Shown here: in pieces, positions 21,133 to 32,004 of the stretch | Layout: each line of letters begins with the position of its first letter | How positions within the stretch are numbered: position 1 is the stretch's first letter | Origin: Haemonchus contortus | Taxonomy: Eukaryota > Nematoda > Chromadorea > Rhabditida > Trichostrongylidae | NCBI GenBank assembly: GCA_000469685.2 | Contig: LS997567.1 | Coordinates: forward strand, 23,648,426-23,712,425 | Length of the DNA stretch: 64,000 nucleotides | Direction: 5' to 3' | Position numbers and translations under genes: made by a program | The notes under the pieces: model-generated | Seen by the model: the letters and a program-made list of their open reading frames with translations, nothing else | What the model was told of the DNA's origin: nothing | The model's database searches: none

Positions 21133-22136
21133 AGGTCCCGGGAAGATGATTTTTTGGGAAGGGTAAAACTAAGCTATAGCTAAATTTTTTTTGTAACCAC
21201 CCCCCTTCCTACCCCCCCCCCCTTCCTCCTTCCCATTCTTCCCACATGTCCTATTCGCTCGACTACGTGCACTTGTCGTCGCGATATTCAGGACAATTCA
21301 AGACAACATGGAAATGGACGAGATGACGACCAAGTACAGTAAGTTCAATCAGATTTAACTCAGTAGTGGGAAAAAATTAGGCTTTTCAAATAACATCTTT
21401 CAGCCATTATTCTTTTTCCTACTACTGAGAAACAATATGGTAATAAGTATACGGTCGCGTATACATTAAGGGTTAAAAAGTGCCAGCAAACACTTCTTTA
21501 CTAATTGTAACAAGATTATAAACTTCGGTCCTGGCGACGGTCCCCTCTATTCAAAACTACCTATCAACTAACCCTATTTATAGTACTAGGAAAATTTATT
21601 TTCTCCCCACAAAGACGAGGTTAACTGTCACAATCGCGTAACACATTAAGTTAATCTCCCGGATCCCACAACTCAGGGTGTTATTTCGGACGTCCACGGA
21701 TAACCCCAGAGGACTCTAAAAATCATGATTCATATATTACATACAACTACCAATCATAATTCATATTATTACATACACTACTAATCATGATTCATATATT
21801 ACATAAAACTACTCATCATGATTCATATTACATATTACATACACTACTACTCATGATTTATATATTACATAAAACTACTCATCATGATCCATATTATTAC
21901 ATACACTACTAATCATGATTAATGTATTACATAACATTACTACTCATAATTCATATTATTACTTGAAATTATTGATCACGATTCATATTAAAGGACCCAG
22001 TCGCCACTGAAATCTCTCTTTTACTCTCTATTTTTCCGGAAAAACACTCTCTATTGCCCATGAGACGCAATAGAAAACTCAGCTGACCATAATATCACGA
22101 GCGGTGGTCGCACTGCTCAAATCTCAAGTCTCATAT
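21133..22136. other. Non-coding; ~31-bp degenerate tandem repeat
   Basis: This is where gag and protease would be expected after a 5' LTR, but no coding pattern is seen. A short ATG-led stretch at 21308-21340 ends at a gtaagt donor-like site. A palindrome lies at about 21358-21431 (ctcagtagtgggaaa / tttcctactactgag). From 21720 to 21990 about nine units of roughly 31 bp built on aatcatgattcatattattac form a degenerate array. Confidence 0.6.
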
Positions 22137-24007
22137 GGGCCCGTATGCATAACGCCCAGGGTAGGGAAGGGCAAGGAAGAGTTTGTTTTCGCCGTGGGTC
22201 AGATAAGTGACGCTGGAGCGCAGTATTTCGCGCCTCCACTACCGTTTGGCCAGCGTTAGAATGGTATCCGAAGTTCGTGTTTTTCGATTGATTGAACCGA
22301 AATTTGGAAAGAGTGTGGATTTTTGCCCCAAAAAAGCTTTTTAACAAAGTGGAGGGGAGCTACATCCTACGAAGGCTGAAGGAAGTAGCAGATGTTACGA
22401 TGTTCCACTGAATGCACTTGTAGGGTTGTGGAAACTTTAAATCGAGCATCCAGTTATCGCGCACCTAAGTACAAAGTGATCTTAGTTAGATGTGCAAATT
22501 AAATATCACCACGCTGCCCTCAGGTCTCAGGTAATCAAGTGTGTGAAAAAACAAATGAAGGGGACAAAAAGACAGTGAAGCGCCTAGAAAAAAAGCTTCG
22601 GATGAATAAAATTTGCACACCAGATAAACAGTTGATATTGTGGTTTCTAGATGTTAGTCATTAAATAACACTCGGCTTGGAGTTTGGCTATTCTCATCTT
22701 TTACAGGGTTTTCAAAGATTTGGGGCTGAAAGCAGCGTCATCAAAGAGGCCGCAAGAACCATATACCAATCCATTCAGGATTACTTACTCGATACGTGCC
22801 ACATCTTCCACTCTTTAACCTTTACATTTCTGCGCCATCCTAATCTCGGGATGCTCATACCTCGAGAATCCTGCACATACGCAACCTTCCTTTATGCACC
22901 CACCTCCAGCACCGCAACCCTCGGCTTAATCCCTTCTAAAATTTATTTCTTGTCACTAGCACTGATGTACATTTGGTAGATATTCTTTTCTCCAAGTCAC
23001 CGCATCGAAGCATTTCAGTCCGTTGCAGCGTCAATTTCAACCTTTACACGTGGTATACACATGATTCTTGTTCGAAAACTTTTTTGCTCTAAGCGCCTTT
23101 ACTGAGCGTTTCTTACTATTGCTATCAAAATACATCTTCAACACTCAATTTTTTATGCGCTCATGGAAGATGTGGACAACACAATGGACAACAAGTTTTC
23201 GCACCTAGGCGGGAAGTGGCCTTCTGCGCGAAGGTTCGTAAATCGCTTCCCAAGGCAGGGCTCGTTAAAAAATTAAGAGCAAAGCGAGCAGAAGGTGCAC
23301 GATTACAACTGCAATACCTGACAGCATTCATTTAGGATGAAGATTGAGTGCTATGAACAAAAGCGGAACATAAATAAAGTCCACTCCCACGACGGGAATA
23401 GCAGGGTGAACAAAGAATAAAATGCAATATGATATGTAATAATATACAAAAACTCATCAGTTGCTCACAGAAATAATTCCAGTTCCCTTGTCAAATCACA
23501 CCAGGATCGCGATGCAACATGCTCACGATAACTGGTGTAAATCTAGAAAGAAAACCTGCTTATCTGAAGATTCGACTGCTTAATAGCAATGAATTCAGCC
23601 ATGTAAATAAATATGTAGTTGGTTGCAGCAGTAGAATAAAATCAGAGCAATACTTGACGAATTCGGCAGCAGAAATCAGAGGAATAAGCGCTCCGTCTAA
23701 TAAAGTAGTGAATAGCGGGGTAATGGTTTACATGACCATCGGCGCCCCAGCTCTATTTTAGGGGGTAGGTTCATCCCCCGGGGAGCCAATGGGGTCGGGC
23801 TTCTCTGAGCTCTCGCTAAGGTAAGGTCGCAGAGACAAACATCACATGATTACCAAGGGCTGTCGATTCTTCACCTGTTTATAGGAAAATACTTAGCTCC
23901 ATTGCAACTATCTTGACACAGAACAAAGGCAAAAACCCCATTTGAACACTCGCGCCCTCGGCAAACATTTCCTCTCCCTCCCTACCCTGGGCGTTATGCA
24001 TACGGGC
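22137..24007. repeat. Inverted-repeat-bounded element, ~1.9 kb
   Basis: Ends of about 50-60 bp are inverted copies, starting CCCGTATGCATAACGCCC and running into a GGGTAGGGAAGGG block (22137-22195 and 23957-24007). The interior (22200-23950) has no recognisable transposase, so this looks like a non-autonomous DNA element. It separates the 5' LTR-like repeat from pol. Confidence 0.6.
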
Positions 24008-24170
24008 CATGGTGTACATCTAACAACAGCCAACCGGCTGTTCACAGATCATACCAAGCCGAGCATTCACAAATCACTGATTCTCCCACTTTGGTTCAAG
24101 ATACGATTAGTATCCTATCAATTGTCGGCGAGGATCAACGGCAGCAGTTGCCCTCATTAATAATTGACAC

Positions 24171-24277
24171 TCTCTTTGTCATCGTCCATGATCCCGATGA
24201 CCTCGACGCTCCCCGCGCCCCGCCCCATGTCTGGCACTCTTTCCTGTAACCCCGAGAATAAACGGGCATTGCTGCTC
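24171..24277 (+). repeat. Short direct repeat with AATAAA, 5' copy
   Basis: About 105 bp shared with 31171-31277, from gtcatcgtccatg to gcattgctg, including gagaataaac. It runs directly into the BEL/Pao reverse transcriptase frame, so gag and protease are missing at the junction. It may be an LTR remnant or a deletion/recombination junction. Confidence 0.7.
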
Positions 24278-25459
24278 GTCGGACTAGACTATTTTCATGA
24301 ACTAGTGACAAGTCCAAATCACGGTGTGAGAACTCCTACGGGGCTACACATATCAAATACAATCTTTGGACCTACTATAGACGGCAAAGGAGCTATTTCT
24401 GAAGACATCACAGAAAGCCCAGTGTGCTACGGCCTGACGGCAGTTATCGAACCAAGTGAAAAAGAACTGCTCCAAAAGATGTTCGAATTAGAAGGACTTG
24501 GAATTTCAAGTGAAGAATCCCAGCCAGACGAAAAAGTCTACAGATATCTAGAAAGTTACTCGAAGAAAATATCTTTCGACAATGGCCATATAACGGCTCC
24601 ATTCCCACTGAAAGAGAACATAACCGAACTAGAAGACAACTACTCCATAGCGATTCGAAGACTAGAATCGACTCAAAACTCTCTATTGCAACACCCAGAA
24701 CAACGTTTGTGGTACTGCAAAATACTTCACAAATACCACCATGACGGAATGATAGAAACCTTCAGCTCCCCCGAAAAGGACGCTGTAGGAACATACTATA
24801 TGCCTCATTCTGGGGTATGGAAACCAACAAAAAAGACACCTTTGCGAATAGTATTCGACGCATCTTCTAAAAGGAAAGGGAAACTATCTTTAAACGATGC
24901 GATCCATAAAGGAGAAGCATTTGTCAACAAAATACATGATATTTTGCTGTCATCTCGAAGCAGCAAAATCATTCTTATGTGCGACATAGAGGCGGCTTTC
25001 ACTCAAATCCGCCTGCCAAAATCCCACAGAGACTTGTTTCGGTTTTTATGGCTGAAAAACGTAGACCTGCCCCCTACCAGAGAAAACATTGTTCAGTACC
25101 GCTTCAAGAGACTCCCATTTGGAGTAACGGCCTCTCCTAGTATTCTGAACATGGCTCTCTCTGCATTTCTGAACAGCCAAAATACCGAGCTAGCCAATGA
25201 AATCGCTCGTAACCTGTACGTTGACAACATACTGCTGCAGGCCGAATCAATAGAAGAAGCGTTACAAAAATTCCAGGAGTCCAAACAACTATTTGCTCAA
25301 ATTGGTATGAACCTTAGAGAGTACATCTCAAATTCTAAAGAAGTGAATCAGCAAATTCCAAAAGAGGACAGACTCGAATCAGATTGCATAAAGATCTTGG
25401 GTGTTGAGTACGAACTCGAAAATGACAGCTTTCAAGTCACTACGAATTTCCAAGTTTGA
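24278..25459 (+). pseudogene. pol: BEL/Pao reverse transcriptase (copy 1)
   Basis: The pol frame begins abruptly with LLVGLDYFHELV and the GLHISNTIFGPTIDGKG block, the region between protease and RT in BEL/Pao elements. The fingers/palm follow: ITAPFPLKENI, YMPHSGVWKPTKKTPLRIVFDASS, LMCDIEAAFTQIRL (first catalytic Asp), YRFKRLPFGVTASPSILN, then NLYVDNILL, where the usual YVDD reads YVDN. The same Asn is found in the decayed copy at 48.4 kb, so it is probably a lineage trait. The frame is lost near 25440-25460 by a frameshift. Codons upstream of 24278 in the same frame are translated LTR-like DNA and not part of the protein. Confidence 0.9.
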
Positions 25460-26654
25460 CAACATTACTAAAAAAGATGTTGTTAGCCAAATTAACTCCG
25501 TTTACGATCCTATAGGATTTGCAGGTCCTCTACTAGTGCACTTAAAAGCAACAATGAGAGAAATATTCGACTCCGGAGTCGACTGGAAAGCGAACCTTGA
25601 TTCGAAAACGTTAAAAAAGTGGAATCAATTAAGCAACGTCGTCAATGGATCAGTCATATCACTACCGCGACATTTCACCCCTATCTCAGGTGCGAAGGTA
25701 CGCCTGTGGGCATTTGCCGATGCCAGTAACGCAGCAATCGCGACCTGTATCTACGGGCAAAACGTCCTCACGAGGTCAGTATCAAGCCTAATTAGTGGAA
25801 AAACACGATTAACACCAAGGAAAACTCAACAAACAATTCCAAGGTTAGAACTTATCGGATTACTAATGGCAATGCGCCTTACCAAATCAGTTGTTCCAAA
25901 CATTGGAAAGTCAAATATTACAATCGATGCGATATCTGCTGTAACAGACAGTGAAATCGCATTATGGTGGTTGAAGTGTACTAAAAAATTACCGATTTTC
26001 GTCGCTAACACACGAGAGAGAATCCTTTAAATAAAAACAGCTATAGAAGCAGAAGGAATTTCCCTATCATTCTTTCACGTGGTTACCTCTCATAACCCTG
26101 CGGACGCCGGGACAAGAGGTTTAAGTGCCAGAAATATTAACAATAGCGACTGGATTCGCGGTCCCAAATGGCTCGAAGCAAATCCTACCACATGGCCAAT
26201 AAAATCTATAGAGTATATCACCGAGATACTCTCAGTAATGGGTGACAACGAAGTAACGCCAAAAATAAACATCTCAGCACAAACCAGCGAAAATTCGCCT
26301 CAACTCATCGATCTGACAAGGTTTTCGAGCTTGCAGAAGGTGCATCGAGTAGTTGCCATTGTTAATAATACACTATTAAACTGGGCTTCACTCACGAATA
26401 AGAACCGTCGCACAAAGATCGAGTTATTAATCGTCTCGAAATTCAGCTCAACCAGAGAAATTTCGTCCATAGACACCGAAATGTCAGAACAAATTGTTCT
26501 CCTTCAAGAACAACGACATGAGGATAACAAAACGTTGCAAAAACGATTTCCTGACAAAAATCTTATTCGAGACAAAAATGGCATAATTAGGCACCAATCG
26601 CGTCTACAAAATCATGTATCTATATTCCTACAAAATCTGAGCTCATTCGCTTGA
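25460..26654 (+). pseudogene. pol: BEL/Pao RNase H and connection (copy 1)
   Basis: Continues pol in the next frame. SVYDPIGFAGPLL, the typical BEL block after RT, precedes an RNase H-like domain with LWAFADAS, IPRLELIGLLMAMRL and TDSEIALWWL, which carry its acidic residues. An in-frame TAA at 26028-26030 interrupts it. The frame then resumes with FFHVVTSHNPADAGTRGLS and WIRGPKWLE, a conserved BEL motif before the integrase. A further frameshift near 26640 ends this part. Confidence 0.86.
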
Positions 26655-27550
26655 TTGTACAGCAAATCCACAAAGAAAATGCACATTGTGGAAAAGAGCA
26701 TACACTGACAATCGCTCGACAACGATTCTGGATACCGCGTCCCTCAGACGCTTTCAAGAAATATCTCAAGAGCTGCACAATATGCAAAAGATACCAAGGA
26801 CTACCATTAGGTGCTCCAGAAATGCCAAGTTTACCTAGAGACCGAGTCATCGCGTCGAAACCGTTCGAAAACATGGGATGTGACTTTATGGGGCCATTCA
26901 CATCAAAAACTCAAGATAAAATCTACGTGAGTTTGTACACATGCCTCACATCACGTGCAGTTCACCTTGAATTGGTAGAAAGTTTATCAACGGGTGCATT
27001 TTTGAATAGCTTCATCCGCTTCATATCGAGGAGAGGCGTTCCAAGGATCATTCGGACAAATTGTGGAACAAATTTTAAACATGGCGAGCAGATTATATTT
27101 ACCATGTTTGAAAATAGTGCACTAACAGGGCATTGTTTAATGTCTTACTGCGCTTCAAATCGAATAAGATGGTTATTCAACCCACCAGCCGCGCCTTGGA
27201 TGGGTGGCGTATGGGAAAGATTAGTAGCCTCAGTTAAAAAGGCGCTAAACAAAACCATAGGACGAAAAAGACTGACTTTTGTAGAAATGTCGACAGTTCT
27301 TACAAGAATCGAGGCCATTCTGAACACGAGACCACTCACAAAATTGAACTTAGAAGACATGACAGAAATTCATCTTCGTCCTATCGATTTTTTACAAGGG
27401 AATCTTAAATTTTCTCTCCCGGAAGCGGAAAACTGTACAAACAATGATGATCCTACGTATGATCCAGAGTTTATCCAATCTAGAGAACAAGCCATGGAAG
27501 CGGTCCGATTCTCTGAGACTCTAGCAAACAAGTTTTGGGAGTGCTGGTAA
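26651..27550 (+). pseudogene. pol: BEL/Pao integrase (copy 1)
   Basis: DDE integrase that would insert the cDNA. The zinc-binding H2C2 region is clear (HKENAHC...CTICKRYQG), followed by a core with GCDFMGPF (first Asp), RTNCGTNF (the place of the second Asp, here Asn) and WMGGVWERLVASVKKAL (Glu). Copy 2 reads SDCGSNF at the second site, so the Cys is shared by the lineage while the Asn is a private loss in copy 1. The frame stops at TAA 27548-27550 inside the conserved FWECW...EYL segment. The rest of the integrase continues in the same frame after the stop. Confidence 0.9.
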
Positions 27551-27577
27551 TCAGAATATCTAGTAAGTCTGAGGGAG

Positions 27578-30154
27578 ATGCAAAAACAACAGCTCAAACA
27601 ACCAAGACATCTGCAGCGATCTTGCCCTGAGGTCGGTGAGGTAGTATTGATTGAGCAGGATTTAATCCCTAGAGGAAATTGGCCTTACGGAAAAATCACA
27701 GAAATCGTTAGCTCGTCCGACGGTCTGATTAGATCGGCGAAGATACTCATGCCAAATCAAAACATCATTCATAAACCTCTGAATAAGATCTATCCCTTAG
27801 AAATTCGTAGTGAAGCAGAAGAACATATCGCTAGCGATATGGAGGAAAGTAGTAACTCTGGAACTGCGATCCCAGACGAACACTATGAGGATAAAGACAC
27901 TACAAGAAGGGTGTTACCTCGCAATTCAAAAACGCGAGCCTATGACTTCTTCAGAAGCATGGAAAGCAATGTACAACTCTCTAAAACGTCATTTCCGTCA
28001 AAACCAGCACTACTGTTCCTCACAGTTCTGGCCTTGGCTTCCACGTCTCTGGCAAGCCAAAACTCATCCATAATTTCATGCGCAAAAGAAATTGTTCATA
28101 TACCACCAATGAACGGCTGGTTTGAGGTTTGCATTGGCACCGAGTGCCAACCGTTAAACAACACAACCCGAACAACCAGGTACATCTTACCTATCTTACC
28201 TACCCAACAGGGAGTGAACGTGCGACTACGAACTCTCAGAAAAGAAGTAGTACACGAACAATCAAAGATATGTGATAGGCCAAAATTTTGTGACCACCAG
28301 CACTTCTTGTCAAAAAGCTTACTGGGAAATCCACATTGTTGGCCAGTTGGAGCGATAGCTACATCGGCTATATTGATTTACTTGATCATCGCCGCCCTTA
28401 TGGGGATCGCGTGGGCACTAATCAAAATCAAAAGGAAGACTGAATCGAATGCCCTAAACCCCGACAAGGTGGAACGCAGTGAACCAACTGCCCCAACTAC
28501 CAGCTTTGAACTAGCGCCATTACCAGGCTCAACACTCATGGTGGTATGCACGTTATTGTTTATGATTTCGCCCATTGACGCGTGCCAACATGCATTCATG
28601 CGACACTCAGCCGAACAAGTATGCAATGTACGGAATCACTGCCATCTTGGATATAGTCGGGAGCTATTGTTCAACCAGCTACAGTCCGAGCTATGCATAG
28701 AAATAGTACATTCGAATAAGACTGTAGGATTAGCAAAAATCACTAAGAAGGTTGTAAACTTCAAATGTACGAAGAATACCGAATATTTCTCAAGACCTAC
28801 AAAATTGCAAATATATCAGGTGAAAAGATGCGCCCTAGCGGGATCATGCACCACTGATAAATGTGAAACGATAAGTCCAAATGAAACTATTTTGGAACTC
28901 AGGAGCGTAGCAAAATACCCTGGATATTCCGGACGCATGAACAGCTGTGGCGGAATACTATGCGGATGTGGTTTATCGTTACCAGCCTGCTGGTTTTACA
29001 GGATAGTCCACAAACCCATATCCCAGCGAGTCTTTGAAATAATTCAATGTCCCCATTGGACTCCTACCATAACGCTTGAAGTTGAAATCACATTAACAAA
29101 TCGCACTCGAAAAACTATGCACTCACTCAGACCATACATTACCGAAAAACTGGATAGTTTGAACTTCACAGTAGTATCGGTTCAAAAACCATCGCATTAC
29201 CTCGCAAACAAACGCTTCGCACTAAGCAATAACAGAGCATATATATTACCACCCAATTTCCAAATCCCTGTCAAATGCAGCAGCCATACTCAAGCGCACA
29301 ACGATTTTTCGACGTGCACAAATCAAATACGGTGCAATTGCGGAAATTCTGTGCACAGCTGCCAATGTCCTGACGATGGTATTAGCAAACTACGTGATCA
29401 CACACAGTACACGCTACCCCTTAAAACTCCGTATGCAGAAATATTCGTTGATAATGAGAACGTACATGCCTCTTCCTACGAGGAAGAAATGGTACTCAGA
29501 ATCGAATCTACACTACTTCAAGACTCTACGGGATTAGTAGTAAACCAAGAATGTGGATTCAAGATTACTGAGTTAACTGGATGCTACGATTGCGAACATG
29601 GCGCACACTTCACAGCGATTTGCAAGTCGCAGTCACAAGCTAAGGTAACAGTGACGTGCGAATCGCAACAATTTCTAGTGAATTGTGGCCCATCAAATGA
29701 GAGCAATGTCATATTCTTAAATTTCGAGCATCCTATTGTGGATGAACAGTGTACTGCTCATTGTTCCGAAAAACCAACCAAGTTTTTGCTAACCGGAACA
29801 CTATTTTATCACATAGCAGAAGGACAGTACTCCATTTTCGACAAAAAATCGCACGGTGTGTCTATAAAACATCAATGGTTTACAGATATATCTCTGCCAA
29901 ATATTGACCCACTGATTAAAATCATCAAAAACCATTACAAACTAGTGGTAGGAGCTCTTATCTCAATAATATTGCTCTCCGCACTGACTTACTTGATGGG
30001 CCCCATCATAATACTGAGTGTGATGATGGGCATCTACTTGCTAAAAGTTGTGGAGATCGCGTACAAAATGCTTCGCTACATGCTAAATCTAGCTCGCAGT
30101 CAACGAAAATCGGAAGCGACAAATGAAATTCCTATTGAAAGAGTACAAAATTGA
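27578..30154 (+). CDS. env: BEL/Pao integrase tail and phlebovirus-like envelope
   Basis: An uninterrupted 858-codon frame, the longest credible one in the window. Residues 1-130 complete the integrase C-terminal region (VGEVVLIEQ, PLNKIYPLEIR). A signal-like hydrophobic stretch lies at about 147-160 (ALLFLTVLALASTSLA), a membrane segment at about 260-283, and a second signal-like stretch near 320-337 before CQHAFMRH. A Cys-rich ectodomain with many N-glycosylation sites contains CGGILCGCGLSLPACWF near 465-481. It resembles the phlebovirus G2/Gc-type (class II) fusion glycoproteins known in nematode Cer-type BEL elements. A long hydrophobic anchor lies at about 788-830, followed by a basic tail. 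Pol upstream is broken, so the intact envelope frame stands out. Expression is unproven. Confidence 0.85.
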   Translation: MQKQQLKQPRHLQRSCPEVGEVVLIEQDLIPRGNWPYGKITEIVSSSDGLIRSAKILMPNQNIIHKPLNKIYPLEIRSEAEEHIASDMEESSNSGTAIPDEHYEDKDTTRRVLPRNSKTRAYDFFRSMESNVQLSKTSFPSKPALLFLTVLALASTSLASQNSSIISCAKEIVHIPPMNGWFEVCIGTECQPLNNTTRTTRYILPILPTQQGVNVRLRTLRKEVVHEQSKICDRPKFCDHQHFLSKSLLGNPHCWPVGAIATSAILIYLIIAALMGIAWALIKIKRKTESNALNPDKVERSEPTAPTTSFELAPLPGSTLMVVCTLLFMISPIDACQHAFMRHSAEQVCNVRNHCHLGYSRELLFNQLQSELCIEIVHSNKTVGLAKITKKVVNFKCTKNTEYFSRPTKLQIYQVKRCALAGSCTTDKCETISPNETILELRSVAKYPGYSGRMNSCGGILCGCGLSLPACWFYRIVHKPISQRVFEIIQCPHWTPTITLEVEITLTNRTRKTMHSLRPYITEKLDSLNFTVVSVQKPSHYLANKRFALSNNRAYILPPNFQIPVKCSSHTQAHNDFSTCTNQIRCNCGNSVHSCQCPDDGISKLRDHTQYTLPLKTPYAEIFVDNENVHASSYEEEMVLRIESTLLQDSTGLVVNQECGFKITELTGCYDCEHGAHFTAICKSQSQAKVTVTCESQQFLVNCGPSNESNVIFLNFEHPIVDEQCTAHCSEKPTKFLLTGTLFYHIAEGQYSIFDKKSHGVSIKHQWFTDISLPNIDPLIKIIKNHYKLVVGALISIILLSALTYLMGPIIILSVMMGIYLLKVVEIAYKMLRYMLNLARSQRKSEATNEIPIERVQN

Positions 30155-30501
30155 AAAAAAAGCAAGCAAAATAATAAATAGCCGCTAAGGCGGCAATGTA
30201 CATAGATATGTAATAAATGACCGTGGTTATTAGAGACATGCAAAGCCGTGCCGTGGTGTCCCCTCCGGCGTAGCCTCATTGGATCTAATGCCAGTTCCCC
30301 ACATTATCCTCAGGGCACAGCATCATTAGCACTTATGCCCGTTGTCTGAAACTTCCCCTCAGGGATGACCTCATTAAGGCCCATAAAATTTTATAGAAAG
30401 TGGCTCGATGATCTTACATTGATAAGAGTGATAAGAAAGTGTGTCCGAGGGTGCTAGCATTCCGTATAAAAGAAGAGGTAATCTGAGTACTACAGTTCAA
30501 C
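30155..30501 (+). promoter_or_regulatory. Promoter-like stretch with TATA box before gag fragment
   Basis: Follows the envelope stop. It contains a small hairpin (gccgctaaggcggc, 30181-30194), AATAAA words near 30173 and 30213, and a TATA box TATAAAAG at 30465-30472, only 30 bp before an ATG at 30502. It may be U3-like or UTR sequence of a retroelement, because TATA and AATAAA coexist, but no second copy exists in the window. Confidence 0.4.
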
Positions 30502-30889
30502 ATGTCCTTTTCCTCTGAGATGCAAGCAGCCACCGACGAACTCGACAGGTGCGACGCCGCCACAATACTGCACAACTTGATGCCCATGATGAAAGCCATG
30601 GATGCGAAGCTCAATCAACTATTGGAGCGAACGGCACCGAAATCCTCCTGTGTATTCTGCACAGTTGAGGATAAAAGACAATCACTTCACCGCCATGTGC
30701 AGCAAATTTCCTGACTCCGTCTCCAGGACGGCTCAGGCATCAAAGCTGCACTTGTGCGTGAAGTGCCTGAAACCAGAGCATGACCTCGACTGTGGGATGA
30801 AATGTGGGAATTGTGGTCTTGACCACAATTCCTACCTCTGCTCCCGCAGAAGGCCTCATGCTCAGCAGCTCAAAATGCCTCGAAACTAA
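30502..30889 (+). pseudogene. gag: BEL/Pao gag fragment with zinc knuckles, displaced 3' of env
   Basis: Starts at ATG 30502 with a helical N-terminal segment (MQAATDELDRCDAATILHNL). A frameshift near 30670 falls inside the first zinc knuckle (CVFC...H...C). The shifted frame then reads SRTAQASKLHLCVKCLKPEH, DLDC and CGNCGLDHNSYLC, i.e. two more CCHC-type knuckles typical of BEL/Pao Gag, which package RNA. Capsid sequence before it is short. In intact BEL elements gag lies before pol, so its position after env shows rearrangement or a second truncated copy. Confidence 0.75.
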
Positions 30890-31170
30890 GGCTTCTCCAT
30901 TCCCGTCGTCTCCCTTCACCACTCCGCTATCTCGCCGTCGCCCTCGTCCACACTACCTGCTAATTGGATTTACTCTGTTATTCATCTGCGACGTCAAGTT
31001 CCGATCACTCGCCGTCGCCGCACCTGCAACCGACCATCGCCCAGTTCGCTCGAAGCCAGCGCTCAAGGAACGAAATTCGACTACAGTGATTTCATTGTGA
31101 TGCATTATTTTGACGCTAACTTGTTCGATGCAAATTTGTATGTTTTGTATCCCTTTTGGGGCCGGGGAGT

Positions 31171-31277
31171 GTCATCGTCCATGGTCCCGATGACCTCGAC
31201 GCTCCCCGCGCCCCGCCCCATGTCTGGCACTCTTTCCTGTGACCCCGAGAATAAACGAGCATTGCTGCACTCGTCTT
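31171..31277 (+). repeat. Short direct repeat with AATAAA, 3' copy
   Basis: Partner of 24171-24277, differing at only a few bases. Together they bracket pol, env and the displaced gag fragment (about 7 kb). It contains gagaataaacgag. The sequence between 30890 and 31170 shows no domain. Confidence 0.7.
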
Positions 31278-31617
31278 CGTCCACCACAACAAATCCACTG
31301 AACCGCCCTTCATACTCTTGCTGCAGACTTATTAATTATGCGCGCACCTAACATCACATAGGATCCAGCATACGGTAACTGCCCACGTCTTCTCCAGGAA
31401 CGATTTTCTATTACTGAGAACACCACTAGAACAAATAGCTATTCATCCAACCAGTTGCACAGATTGTGATATACCATCGGCTGATTCCCGATGTAGTCAC
31501 TTTAACATTTCATTTATGCAACACAGGGCGGAGGTCCTGTAGTGACCCAAGAGCACTACATCACCCGCACGGTCAGAAGTTCAGAGCTCGGATCGATGTC
31601 CGACCTCCCTCAGACGG

Positions 31618-31700
31618 GTTTGATGAAACCTTGATGTCTGTCTCGAGCTGGCGCATGATGCTGAATCATGCGCCAGCTCGAGGCAGACATCAAGGTTTCA
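31618..31700. repeat. Near-perfect palindrome at LTR-like start
   Basis: Arms of about 39 bp (left tgatgaaaccttgatgtctg..., right ...cagacatcaaggtttcatca) differ at one base, with a loop of about 5 bp. The right arm is the first part of the LTR-like repeat at 31660. The left arm is an inverted copy of it. It would form a strong cruciform. Confidence 0.85.
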
Positions 31701-32004
31701 TCAGCTCTGCCGACGCACCTCGTCACTATTTCATAATACTGAGGTAGAAACCCCAGTATAAAAGGAGCCGCTTCATGAAGTCGAGGTCGTCGTCTTTCGG
31801 ATGTCAGCTTAGCCTCCAGGCTGATCCCGACCCTTTGTCTAGGCTATCACCTGCCCTCTCGTCCTGTCCCCCTTATGTCCTCTCTTGTTATTTACTAATA
31901 TAATAAATAAATAAATAAATATATATATACATACTCTTCCATACAGATAATCCTAAGTCCGCTACACCATCAAGTATAGGGTTCGCGAACCTATAACTTG
32001 ATAA
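31660..32004 (+). repeat. LTR-like repeat, 3' copy
   Basis: Direct partner of 20782-21132 with the same TATA box (cagtataaaaggagcc, near 31755), AATAAA run near 31905 and terminal hairpin. Flanking bases after the hairpin differ from the 5' copy and show no shared target duplication. Confidence 0.72.

Noticed and set aside
20782..32004. A single intact 11-kb LTR retrotransposon
   Set aside because: No target duplication, no gag or protease after the 5' repeat, an unrelated inverted-repeat element inside, and a palindrome instead of a polypurine tract before the 3' repeat.
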